Positions 53,001 through 61,749 of a DNA stretch of 64,000 bases are shown here, piece after piece. Source of the DNA: Ascaris suum (lineage: Eukaryota > Nematoda > Chromadorea > Rhabditida > Ascarididae); assembly GCA_013433145.1 (NCBI GenBank), contig CM024168.1:7138184-7202183 (forward strand), written 5' to 3'. Numbering within the stretch: the stretch's first letter is position 1; each line of letters opens with the position of its first letter. Position numbers and translations under genes: made by a program. The notes under the pieces were generated by a model. It was not told the DNA's origin and did not search any database. It saw nothing but the letters and a program-made list of their open reading frames with translations.

Positions 53001-53202
53001 GGCGGTTGAAGTGATCGAGTTTTTGCTTCACAGTACTTCTTCCAATCATCGGTTTTCGGTCCGCATAGTTTGGAATTTCATTCACTTTTGAAGAAATGTG
53101 ACTTGGCAAAACGCCGAATCCGATTTGGGAGAACTCACGTGAATAACCCGCGCTCGCTAGTAAAATAATAGTTAACGGGAAAAGATAGACCACTGCTTTC
53201 AT
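40967..53202 (-). CDS. S28 serine carboxypeptidase, secreted (11 exons, whole gene span)
   Basis: Lysosomal Pro-Xaa carboxypeptidase / thymus-specific serine protease family (MEROPS S28). Coding exons, in minus-strand order: 53202-52978, 50320-50130, 49598-49462, 48041-47946, 47502-47442, 46300-46189, 45366-45171, 44731-44638, 43309-43198, 42167-42074, 41073-40967. They total 1425 nt, giving 474 residues plus stop; every junction is GT-AG and phase-consistent, and the length is normal for the family. Seen in the protein: a hydrophobic signal peptide (about 1-20), QKLDHFN near residues 60-66, GPVFLFIGGEG, LEHRFYGNSRPT, GGSYSGSLAAW with nucleophile Ser182, RAWLYQNCNEFG, CRDVFG, FPNGSDDPW with Asp420, and GTSHVADMYP with His443. 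Related nematode enzymes are gut or secreted peptidases; Haemonchus contortins belong to this family. The triad is intact, so activity is expected. The weakest point is the junction of exons 4 and 5, where the linker is shorter than usual. The start is chosen for the signal peptide and an AG three bases upstream. Confidence 0.93.
41715..41738. repeat. 10-bp perfect hairpin (GCTGAATAAG/CTTATTCAGC) in S28 intron 10
   Basis: A perfect 10-bp inverted repeat with loop TGCC. It is flanked by TAGCAGTGG (A-box-like) about 8 bp upstream and GGTTCGAGTC (B-box-like) near 41753, a spacing like that of a tRNA-derived SINE head. No full cloverleaf could be drawn, so it is not called a tRNA. Confidence 0.6.
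42074..42167 (-). CDS. S28 peptidase exon 10 (catalytic Asp, NGSDDPW)
   Basis: Acceptor aatcattcag, donor GACG|GTAAGA. Encodes ATDVIFPNGSDDPWFALGVL and EANGNDVIFID. Asp420 of DPW is the triad acid by family knowledge. The usual DPWH is DPWF here. Confidence 0.96.
43198..43309 (-). CDS. S28 peptidase exon 9 (CRDVFG ... TNAYFGG)
   Basis: Acceptor tgattttcag, donor AAG|GTGATC. Encodes FFIARCRDVFGAEYTKERIL then QNIAETNAYFGGNRNFK, the highly conserved segment CxDVFG..Y....I...I..TN.YFGG that leads into the aspartate strand. Confidence 0.96.
44638..44731 (-). CDS. S28 peptidase exon 8 (WLYQNCNEFG)
   Basis: Acceptor ctattttcag, donor TTGAA|GTTCGT. Encodes RAWLYQNCNEFGHFATSEDP, the family's W-YQ-C-EFG-F signature, then NGIFGDTVPL. 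In most relatives the motif reads YQTCTEFG; here the residues flanking Cys are Asn. Confidence 0.95.
45171..45366 (-). CDS. S28 peptidase exon 7 (cap domain, ISYDNF)
   Basis: Acceptor taatttcag, donor CAAC|GTCTTA. Encodes 65 residues, including VLTLRAMCKRLNGTS and IDISYDNFVNFMKDERYG, matching the LC...SYDNFI region of TSSP-like members. Two sequons are visible (NGT, NTS). The donor chosen gives the phase needed by exon 8. Confidence 0.93.
46189..46300 (-). CDS. S28 peptidase exon 6 (cap domain)
   Basis: Acceptor tgccttccag, donor AACGCT|GTAAGT. It encodes LDDSLLREEVSEKDIQNFFF and VVRNYISYIVMHSAINA. This corresponds to the cap-domain helix that in relatives reads like DVxNFYxxLxxxFAxVVQYN. 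The QYN-like end is diverged here. The 1-nt start completes the Met codon begun in exon 5. Confidence 0.87.
47442..47502 (-). CDS. S28 peptidase exon 5 (cap-domain Cys segment)
   Basis: Only 61 nt: IYGSSCAAEILSLLESLQV. It follows an unusual acceptor (gtggtaaag) and ends at AAT|GTAAGT. Phases fit both neighbours: Gly/Glu codon split upstream, ATG split downstream. The Cys occupies the place of a conserved cap-domain cysteine. The link back to exon 4 is about ten residues shorter than in typical relatives, so an additional small exon in the 443-nt intron 4 is possible. Confidence 0.75.
47946..48041 (-). CDS. S28 peptidase exon 4 (SLAAWSREKSP)
   Basis: Acceptor atttaag (weak but in phase), donor AGTG|GTGAGT. 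Encodes SLAAWSREKSPRTIRAAVA then SSAPLLAKVDFS, matching the conserved helix and strand that follow the nucleophile elbow (LAAW-R-K-P ... ASSAP-LAKVDF). Too short to stand out as an open frame, but the match to the family is unambiguous. Confidence 0.94.
49462..49598 (-). CDS. S28 peptidase exon 3 (nucleophile serine GGSYS)
   Basis: Acceptor gttttcag, donor TCCG|GTATGT. Encodes the segment NLRYLSAKQAIEDIKGFV, then NPKWIAVGGSYS. The first Ser of GGSYxG (residue 182) is the catalytic nucleophile by family knowledge. The intron splits the following Gly codon. Confidence 0.96.
50130..50320 (-). CDS. S28 peptidase exon 2 (oxyanion-side strand, EHRFYG)
   Basis: Acceptor aatttttag, donor GC|GTAACG. 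Encodes residues 76-138 plus two bases of codon 139. It carries GPVFLFIGGEGAADRNWLA and the hallmark LEHRFYGNSRPT. An Asn-Ala-Ser sequon lies in ADRMNASIY, a possible N-glycosylation site. Confidence 0.95.
51654..51679. repeat. G tract (19 Gs, then AGGGGGG)
   Basis: Homopolymer in S28 intron 1. Similar tracts occur at 4216-4241 (G15), 12481-12491 (G11), 22907-22918 (C12) and 57938-57952 (C15), an unusual density of G/C homopolymers for AT-rich DNA. Copy number is likely sequencing-sensitive. Confidence 0.9.
52413..52720. repeat. Three tandem copies of a 101-bp unit in S28 intron 1
   Basis: Units begin at 52413, 52514 and 52615 with TGACAATGGAAGTTGGCATA and end with GCCAACAATAAGAT. The copies are nearly identical, differing by single-base indels (GAGAATCAT/GAGATCAT, GATT/GATATG). 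Each unit contains inverted pieces: ACAATGG/CCATTGT, GTTGGC/GCCAAC and GTCACT/AGTGAC, so it can fold into nested stems. The high identity suggests recent amplification. Confidence 0.95.
52978..53202 (-). CDS. S28 peptidase exon 1 (signal peptide, LDHFN motif)
   Basis: Encodes residues 1-75. It begins MKAVVYLFPLTIILLASAG, a clear secretion signal, followed by a propeptide-like stretch and TVKQKLDHFNRHGSRLWDQ, the conserved S28 entry motif. It ends in phase 0 at CAG|GTTGCG. A downstream donor-like GTAAAG would add VAFT, but the phase-0 join to exon 2 gives the family's usual spacing between LDHFN and the GPVFL strand. Confidence 0.92.
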
Positions 53203-53205
53203 TGC

Positions 53206-53207
53206 CT
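53206..53207 (-). promoter_or_regulatory. Candidate spliced-leader acceptor upstream of the S28 start
   Basis: The sequence aactatttcag|GCA ATG places a consensus 3' splice site three bases before the initiator ATG, the arrangement seen in SL trans-spliced nematode mRNAs. It could instead be a cis acceptor from a non-coding first exon upstream. Confidence 0.5.
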
Positions 53208-53217
53208 GAAATAGTTA

Positions 53218-53229
53218 CGATAATTATCG
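53218..53229. promoter_or_regulatory. CGATAATTATCG palindrome with two opposed GATA cores
   Basis: A perfect 12-bp palindrome containing GATAA on each strand, about 16-28 bp upstream of the S28 ATG. GATA factors of the ELT-2 type drive nematode intestinal protease genes (established knowledge). Its use here is inferred. Confidence 0.4.
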
Positions 53230-53241
53230 GTGCTTAATAAG

Positions 53242-53249
53242 CTTATATA
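53242..53249 (-). promoter_or_regulatory. TATA-like element (TATATAAG) of the S28 gene
   Basis: TATATAAG lies about 40 bp upstream of the S28 ATG. It would place initiation near 53215, leaving almost no outron if the AG at 53206 is a trans-splice site. TATA box and trans-splice readings therefore compete, or initiation lies farther upstream. Confidence 0.3.
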
Positions 53250-56200
53250 CCTTCACTTGAGCGTTGCCAAACGGTCTTTATGAGTTGTTTTCTTTTTCAG
53301 GAAGGTCGGACACTAAAGAACATTCGAATCAAACACCAAAACAAAACTGCTCTTTAATTCATTGTGTCATTTGCAGTGTTGACGATGCTCTTTGAACCAA
53401 CTCTAACGCGAAATTACTCCGTCGACAAAACATTAAATACATCAATAAACACTATAAATCATATGTGAAGATTGACTATGTTTATAATGCCCACTTATTG
53501 ACATCTTTATAGATTGAACGATCTACTGCTAGGAGTACGCTCAAATCAAGTAATCATTAGCGTGATCGGTCACTGATTTATCACCGTGCAAGCAATTCTG
53601 CTAAGCGTGAACTCAAATGTGGATCATTTGCGTAAGAAAGTAAGTAAGCGAATTGGATGTGAAGCGCAGACTTTTGTTTGTAGCGCTCACGAATGATGAG
53701 TTCTTATCAATTATTACATTGAAATTTAGAGGTGGGTCGAACTCTCTTCCGTTTTTCTGTGTAAATAATATCATCCTAAAGTAGTTCTAGCCATAAAGCG
53801 ACTCTCTCACAATTTAAAAAGGTGGTGAATAAATCGAGGCAATGATCAGCCGTGAGCAAATTTGTGCAGTCGGCAAAAAAACTGTAAAATACTGAATCGA
53901 GGAATAAGGTGCATGGATCACTTCGTCAGCCATCTGATGGCATTGAGAAACCTCATTGGGTCCACTTTTTTATTTCCTTCTCTCTCTACTGATGAGAGAG
54001 GAAAGGCCACACCTCGTTAGTAGTAGTTTAGTGGCAGTTAGGTTATTACGATGATTTCATCGAAAAGTTTTAATGGGAGCAATGTTTTTCGGGGACACTG
54101 ATCAGCACAGACGAAAAATTTAGGAGCAAAGAGGAGATCCAACGACATCAAATTTTCCGAATAAAACGCTTCTACCTGAGCCTTCACCAACAATCCGAAA
54201 ATCTGCCGAAGATAGCACAGAAATTTATTTCAAAATTACGCCAAGTTGCTCTGAAAACGTCGAAAATGAATTAGCGAGTAGTAAAGGAAATAAGGAGGAG
54301 GAATGAAGACTACAAACAGGAAGTCGAAGAGAGAGTTCATAGCTATACATCTCTAATCGCCGCAACAACAATTTAAAGAGGATGTGCAGGCGAAGAGAAA
54401 AAGAACACGAACATTTCGGATGTGGCCAACTCATGGAGTTTCAAACTGTTTGGTGAAGCCACAGCAGCAATCTACGTAAGGTCGACCCTCGGGTAAAGTG
54501 AAATAGAACGCCTTTATAAGCGACGATTGAAGCTGTTCTTTCGTGTCCAATTAACCAGACGCAGACAACATAATTCGCCTTCGCGTCATCACAGAAGCGC
54601 AAATCGTGTGTGAAGCAGTTGAGCTGGTTGGAATACGCTGGAACTAGATTCATGCTGCAGTCACTAGATCATTGATCTTCGCAGCTTCCCATACTTGATA
54701 TAAATTTAACTGCTCAGCGTTCGATGATCTAATGTTGCTATCACATTACCGGTTGGCGACAGATGTATGTCAGTGACGTAAATTCACGACTCTTCTACTA
54801 TTACCCTTCCCCTTATTGACACCTTTCTGACACTCGAATTAATTAGCTGCTTGTTTACATCCAAACAGCAAGTACAGTAAAGTGAAATGGATGAGTCTTA
54901 TTTCACAGCGCAGAAGTGAGAAAACATATGTAAGGTAATGTATACCTTATACACCTTTAATTATTCAAAGCAAGCAAATGAAAACAACGAAGAAGCGTGC
55001 AGGTGGAGCTGACACTTGAGGAGTGATACATGTTCGCATTCTAATCGGCAGGTCGAGAGGTTTTGTTATAATCAAATAAGTGCAGCTAATATTTGCATTT
55101 TAATACTGGTGTAACTGCCGGTTCAAATCCACTGTTGAGCACTCATTTCTGTGCTTCTTTGCAAATTTGCATTTGCAAGCCCATTGCAGTAAGGTTGTAT
55201 CTAGACAATGTGCAAGCATTTTGCAACTATATGTAGAGTTTACACAAACATTTCACACGCGGTTGCAATCAAAGAGCCAACTGTATGCGGATGATTCAAT
55301 TCGGTTACAAAATGGAACATGAGTGCGCGTTTTCTGTCGTTTAGCTGCAATTAGCAGATGAGAGAGGCTTACTTGGCTACACATATTGTGCCAACCTCTA
55401 GCACCTCCCCATTCCTTATGCTTTATTCCCGGATTGAAATATGCTCTACAACAATGTTGGCCGTTGGTATGCTGTGTATGTGTGAATGTGCATGTCTAGC
55501 AATCTCAAATACTCGACCAGTGAAACTGAAGCAAGGAAATTTGCTCGATATAGTGTATACTATAAAATTGCCTTTTACACTATCCTTCATGGTGACTTAT
55601 AACTCCAAAACGAGTTTTAAGCATATAAACCGGGAAAAATTCCATGCACTTTGCATCGGTCTGTTTTCATTTTTTGCATCAGTCGAATCGAAAGACGATT
55701 TATGTTAGTGGGAAAATTGCACGCGCTGTCAGATTAACTGTGATGGCATTATTCAATTAATTCATCATTTACCGGCAGTTCACGAAAAAGATTGCATGTG
55801 TCAGTGCAAACGAATGGAATCTTCACATTCCCGTATCATGAGACAAGTACAGTGGGTTGAATATTTAGAAGGCTAAAGCACTAAGTTCATATGATAATGC
55901 ATATGGTCATGAACGCCGCAACATTGCACCTCCGTGCACTTTCGAAATGCAAACGACACGTGGAATATCGCATCGGAAATGATGCCACAATGTTCGATTT
56001 CGCAATCCGACCAATTTCAGAGAAGGTCAATAAATAATAGGGCATGCGGAATAATGCGCCAAGTTTTCTGTGCCCTCTCCACTTTTGAAAACCTACACAG
56101 AAGTCGATTCCTTCTTTAGCGCCAACCGATTACTGTAAAGTGTAAAGCAACCGGATATGAAATGCAGACAAATTTTAAGCTACAGTCAAGTGTCTATGGC

Positions 56201-59200
56201 CCTCTTAACTATTCAAATTTCCCAACTCTGGTTCAAGTTGCAACGATCTGAAACTGCCGAACAGGCAGACACATATGTATATACCTCTGGCGTGCATGCA
56301 GACAGGTACAACTTCGTCATGCCGCGCTTTGCATATGCAAATCAGCAGTGACACACAAGAAGTATAGAAATAATCATTCAGTATAAGAAAAAATGTGTTT
56401 CTGGACGTAGATCTGAGGTTTTGAATATAAGATTTGCTAAACTCAAGACTTTCATTGAGAGCACCGTTGTGAAGCTTTTATATATAAATGAAGTGAGACA
56501 CGCTGAAGTAGTTTTAAGAGAAGATATTCCAATCTGAAGGGTTTCCCATCCTGCAAGGAGGAAATGAAAGAGCTTGTTGACTTGTCGGCTCCCTGTCTCG
56601 AAACGACGTCTTCATAAGCACGCTGAAACGTTCAAATGCCAAAATGGCACCGAAACCTTGTTCTAATGCTGAATGCTGTGCTCGCCATTTTTCAAGTGAT
56701 TGCTGCAAGAGGGGTCATGAATATGTACAGTGACATGAACACATGCCTTTGTGCACCTTTTGTTCAGTCACTGATGCTCATTTTACCAACAACCGAGTGT
56801 TCATTTCTGAGAATTAATAAATACTAAGGGTTCAATTACGATTTGAATATGCAATGATGCGTAATATTATTGATTATTGATGCGCTTAGAAACTCCGTGC
56901 GCTCATGAATGGAATGAAATTTAACATACAGGACTATTCTAGATGAGGCTTGTGTCACCATTGTATTGTTGTTCTTGAACTGATAACAACAGATCAATAC
57001 GTAAGCAAACATTAGCAGGCTTATGAGATCAACTCATAATAAGCGTTATCGAAAATAACGCAGAACGCATTAAAGCAGAAAATGAGCGAGAAGAGATGAA
57101 GGTTTAGACAGCGGCCAAGTGGTTCAAATTAAACGACACCGAAAGTGTTACGGAGATCGTTAGTGAGGTGCACACTATTGCCCTAATTCCGCACACTGAA
57201 CGTTTTATGTGGTAAACATAGCGCAAGAGCACACGCTAATGCGCCACTTTCATTCCGCTCTTTTCTGGTGCATTCTTGTAGGGTATGTCTGACCTCTACA
57301 CAACAGACGGCTCAAGCCCAACTTTCTTTTCCCCATCTCAAGTTAACTGATACAATGACCAGTTTGGTTTGCATTTCAACAGTTAGGACCAGCTAGTTGC
57401 CCGTCACTCCATCAGAATGACCACTATTCGTCTGTTCCAAATTAGGCCGTAAAGTACAGGTAAAGCTGCTGAAACTACTGCATTCAATTAGAATATAAAT
57501 GTGTTTATAACTGCAGTGCTGCACTCTATAGCAGTGCTTACTCAAAAAATACCGTAAGCACAAAATAGGTCATACTTTTTAAAATACTGTAAACAATGAG
57601 ATCGCACTTTCTCAGAGAGTCACAGTCTTTTCTTCTCATCGCATCATTATACACGAGTAACAGTTGCAATAAACTGCTTTCAAGAGTGCTGTTATAATTC
57701 TGCAATAAATCCGACGACATAATACTGTCTACATTTGCAATTTTTTGCAAATACAGTAGCTCAGTGCTAAACTATCTTGTAGAGCGTGACCACGTTATAT
57801 CTACGCTGTTCATTAACTCCTTCCGCATTGGGAGTGAATATTTGTTTGGCGCATAGTTTAAAGCTCGATTTTTGTGACAAGCAATACGCGGGAGAATTAT
57901 TTTATAATCGTAAATGTGCTTCCGGATGGCTGATGAGCCCCCCCCCCCCCCCACCCTTCCCGTTCATTAAACGCAGTGCACTAGGAGGTCTAAGAAGCAG
58001 CTTTATTTTCCCCTGAATTTATAGTTTCTCAATTAGTGTTGGTAAATCTATTGAGTCAGTGTAAGCTTCTGTTAGGCTCGAATCCACTTTTACTCCATAG
58101 TTCAAAATTCTTAGGTGAAACTGAAACGTGCGAGAATCCACAACCCCCATCTAGCAATTCAGCCAACTGGTAGGTAAAAATTGAGCAGTCGTTAAGCAAC
58201 GGTTTTTTTATTATACATTCGAAATACCTCATAAGTATTTGAAACTTCACGCTGAGATGAGAATTTGTGCCATTTTAGACAGAACTCTGGAGCCTCTCAT
58301 CCCTACATAACACTGACAAAATCGACAAAATTATAGCATTATGTTGCATTAAGAGTTACAAGTACGCAAATCTTCTATGGTGGCCTCATGTGCGCTTGTA
58401 ATTTCCTCTTTTCCTTCACTACAGTGTGGACATTTTTTCAAGAGGATTGCCTGAATACTGGTTAAGTTCTTGAATTCTCAAAAGCACGTATTTTTTGAAA
58501 AGTAATTGCTGATTCTCGTAATGAAATAAGCAAGCCTTTTAGATGATTTTCATTTAACTACTCAGCAAATATTCTTGTAAAAAGCAACAAAAAACTTGCA
58601 TTCAACTAATAAGACGTTTGTGATTGTAACTTCCACATGAAAACAAAATGAACACGCTAACTGAAAAAGATAGAAAATTCCTTGGTCAAAACGCGTGATT
58701 TTTAAACGCTTTCAGCATTCAAATATTTCTAATGAGACAACTCCACTGAGTATATTTATCATTTGGTTCCTTTTAAGTATGGCTTTGGCAAGGTGCCCTG
58801 GAGAGAATTTTTCTTCCCACCAGGGGCCCTTATGACGACTGAAAAATCTAAAGAATTCATTGAATTCGACAGTTTCCAATTTTTGAATATCGGTGAATTT
58901 TTTTCATTTCTTTCAAGAAATAAAATCTTTACTTCAGAATGTTTTTTATTCAACTGAGAAATATTTGTACCTCAACACTCACAATAACAATGCACAGAAA
59001 TGAGTGTGACCTGAACACCTACCAAATATTGCACCTATTCAAGAGCATAATATAATACAACATCTTTTCGTAATGCCAAACCACTTGCTACGGACTTGAG
59101 CAAGGGTAGTGTAAACCTCTAGAGGTGTTAAAAATGCTCAAAATAAACACTCGTCTACACCGACGATTTTCGTCGTCCGAGCTTGCAGTTCACCAATTCA

Positions 59201-60690
59201 CATTTAACTTCCATAATTCGAGGTATACCGCAATGCTTTATTTCTTCACCGAGTAAATAAACCAGTTATCGATAAAGTAAATTCTGATTCAAATGTGCGA
59301 GTAATTGGACCGTTGATACCTGCAAATGCACGCTGTAATTAATGGCGAAATGATTTGAGCGATATGCTTAGTGGTCTATTATTCAGTCGCATAGGTTAAC
59401 ACTGGATTCTGATACGAATCCATCGCACGTAGCAATGAACTGAATAGATGTGAAGCACACTGATAATTTTAGATTGTGCAATTGAGAACAACAAACAATA
59501 CATATTGAGCAAATTGTTAAAAGATTGCTTTTTAATGGCGAGAGAAGAGAGTTATTTCCTCTCACAAAGTGCTTTTTATATGTCGTTATAGGAACGAGAA
59601 GAGAAAGGCAAAGAGCATCTGAGGCTTTTTCTCGAGAAATCCATTGAAAAGAGAAGTGAATAGTTTCGACTCCAGAGCAGCCGATCAATTATTGACGGCA
59701 AATCGCTGTTTAAAAAGGAATTATGTGTTTTAAAGTTCTTCAGTTAGAAAAAATAATTTGCATCTTCTCAGATGATCAATTTCTTGGTTAATTAGCCGAT
59801 TAATCAACACGTCGGGCAGACAGCTGTTATGTCCAATGTTTAGCTGTTGACGTTTTATTGCAAACAATTGTTTTCAATCGATACGATATTCCATAAGATC
59901 ACCGTGATTTTTATGTTCTAATGACCATATAAAATTACTTTATAGGTATCGATCGTCCATTAAAGTTTTCTCAGTTATATATTAGTGACTTATTTGCGCA
60001 CTCCATTGCCTGGTTGGAATCGTGTACTTTTATTATTATCTTACCCCCTAATGGGCAATTAAAGAAAAACAAATGTTGGATATCGAGGATGTTGGAATCT
60101 TTTTAAATGCTCTAAATGGCAGAAATATTACCTGTTCTCTCACTGAAACTTTTATGATAGTAAGCAATGAGATTATGCCAAAGAAATGCCTCATCGCAGG
60201 AAGTGGAATTTATAATTGCATTTTTGGCTGCTAGCGAAACCCCTTTCATTTTTGGTCGCTGGGAAACCGTTCCTAAAAGTTATAAAAATTTCTATAAGAA
60301 ATTAAACTGAAGGCTTTGACACATTACGCCACCATGCTTATTATGACACATTTACAGAATATGTCATCATAAGAAGCAAAAATGCGAGACATCGAAAGTG
60401 ATGGAATTTTCCATGTCTCGGGTCGACGCGACATCGAAAGTTGAGACGCCGAGAATGTGAGACAAGTGAGACGCCCTTTTTGCATAATTCTCATTAAACA
60501 ATTGAATGTTTTACTCATATTAATAGAGCGTCTAAATCGGTGCATTTAAACGCAATGAAAGGTTTCACCGCTCTATGAAAAATATTGCGTTACGCTTACG
60601 AACGCTTTCCTTGCACACTCATTTCCACATTCGCTTTGCGACACACCTTTCCTCATCAACAACATGCCTTTCCATGTTATCGGCGCTCGC
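53250..60690. other. No gene resolved upstream of the S28 gene
   Basis: Contains one exon-like minus segment at about 54441-54654 (see rejected items), a C tract at 57938 and the 14-bp palindrome at 56328. No chain of exons was found, so the S28 gene's own upstream sequence may extend for several kb. Confidence 0.4.
60384..60475. repeat. Short direct and inverted repeats (GACATCGAAAGT, GAGACGCC)
   Basis: GACATCGAAAGT-like blocks occur twice (about 60388 and 60430), GAGACGCC occurs twice (about 60443 and 60468), and CGAGACAT/ATGTCTCG form an 8-bp inverted pair. The origin is unclear. It lies just downstream of the 60694 candidate stop on the minus strand. Confidence 0.5.
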
Positions 60691-60693
60691 TTG

Positions 60694-60885
60694 TTAAGGT
60701 ATCAAATAAGACTCGATTGCTGAAACCGGTTCAGCCGCTTCACTTCCATCTACTTGATTACTTAGCTGGAATGTAATGTGTAGTTCGACAACTTCAACGG
60801 TAAAGAGATGGAGAGGTAATGCTAAGCCTAAACGAAGGTAACCGTCACTTTCAGGCTTGTAGGACACATCAACAATTGGCACAGT
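60694..60885 (-). CDS. Candidate last exon of a minus-strand gene
   Basis: Acceptor gcataatctgcag, phase 0, matching the donor at 61072 across a 186-nt intron. Encodes TVPIVDVSYKPESDGYLRLG, LALPLHLFTVEVVELHITFQ, LSNQVDGSEAAEPVSAIESY, LIP and TAA. The alternation of polar and apolar residues suggests beta strands. No family recognised and no AATAAA seen within 150 nt downstream, so the 3' end is unsupported. Confidence 0.4.
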   Translation of the reverse strand, partial: TVPIVDVSYKPESDGYLRLGLALPLHLFTVEVVELHITFQLSNQVDGSEAAEPVSAIESYLIP

Positions 60886-61071
60886 CTGCAGATTATGCAA
60901 AGAAACTCTCATATATAGATTCCGAATAAATTTAAAAACTTTTATGTAACCACAGTAGTGTATAATGCAGAGCAAGAATCAGCGCTTTTTTGAAGACTCC
61001 AAATTGAGCGCCATCAAAGAACTCAGTGAACGAATCGGAAGGTGTCCTCCCAGATTTGCATCAAGATTTAC

Positions 61072-61228
61072 TTGCAATAGAACATCATCTATGGCAGCAA
61101 GCAAGTGAGTAAACGTCGCATGGGAAGGTTGAGAGAATATTTGTAAAATGCTCATGTGCAGAAGTCCCGTAAATTCTTGGAAGTTCACAGGCAAAGAGTT
61201 TTGTAAATTTTCATATGTTTGGAGGTTC
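61072..61228 (-). CDS. Candidate penultimate exon of a minus-strand gene
   Basis: Reads NLQTYENLQNSLPVNFQEFT, GLLHMSILQIFSQPSHATFT, HLLAAIDDVLLQ and ends at TTGCAA|GTAAAT, phase 0. The acceptor is uncertain (gcgag at 61229 or tgaag at 61241). If the donor is not used, the frame runs on to a stop at 60979 (VNLDANLGGHLPIRSLSSLM and beyond). Function not recognised. The composition is that of a globular, helical protein. Confidence 0.4.
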
Positions 61229-61639
61229 CTCGCATGCGAACTTCAGTGAGTCTCATGCGACGTTGCTCGTCAGTTAGTTAAGCGGTTTCCATTGTTTCGA
61301 TACATAGAATTCTCACTTCAGTGGGTCACCATAACGACAGTCAGCAACGGGTCGCATAACCCTTTTCTTCTCGCTTTACGTTGAAACATCGCATTCACGT
61401 ACGCAACCGAACTGAAGGTGAAAGTGATGTATTGAGGTCTTCTAGCGTGTTATGTTCGAAATTTAACAGCAAGGAGTTGGAAAATGTCTTCCGCCGTTCT
61501 ACTAAATGCAAGAACGCATAACACAAGCCAAGAACAGATATTTTAGCAGAAATTATGAAAAGAGGATGTTGCTCTAATGAGGCGGTTACGGTAATGAGGG
61601 AAGCAGGAAAGTAGGTTGAAAGAGAAAAACATCACACAC

Positions 61640-61744
61640 CTGAAACGCCAGTTTAAGATAGTTTCTTGTTCCGAATATACTAATTGAGGAGACTTCTCTT
61701 CCTCTCCCTGTCTGCCCTCTTAGAAAAGGACTCAACGATACCAA
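61640..61744 (-). CDS. Possible exon, 35 codons, function unknown
   Basis: Bounded by a strong acceptor (ttttttgttgcag) and a strong donor (TTTCAG|GTGTGT) and open in phase 0: LVSLSPFLRGQTGRGREVSS, then ISIFGTRNYLKLAFQ. It could belong to the gene represented by 60694-61228, but its end phase does not match the acceptors available there, so a missing exon would be needed. Confidence 0.25.
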
Positions 61745-61749
61745 CTGCA

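Noticed and set aside
54441..54654. Minus-strand exon-like segment (DLRFCDDAKANYVV ... ERTASIVAYKG) faintly like the N-terminal part of nematode class 3 lipases
   Set aside because: No GHSLGG-type nucleophile motif or further lipase exon found downstream; the similarity is too weak to call.
55110..55145. GGTTCAAATCC, a perfect Pol III B-box
   Set aside because: Flanking T-stem and acceptor stem do not pair and no convincing A-box precedes it.
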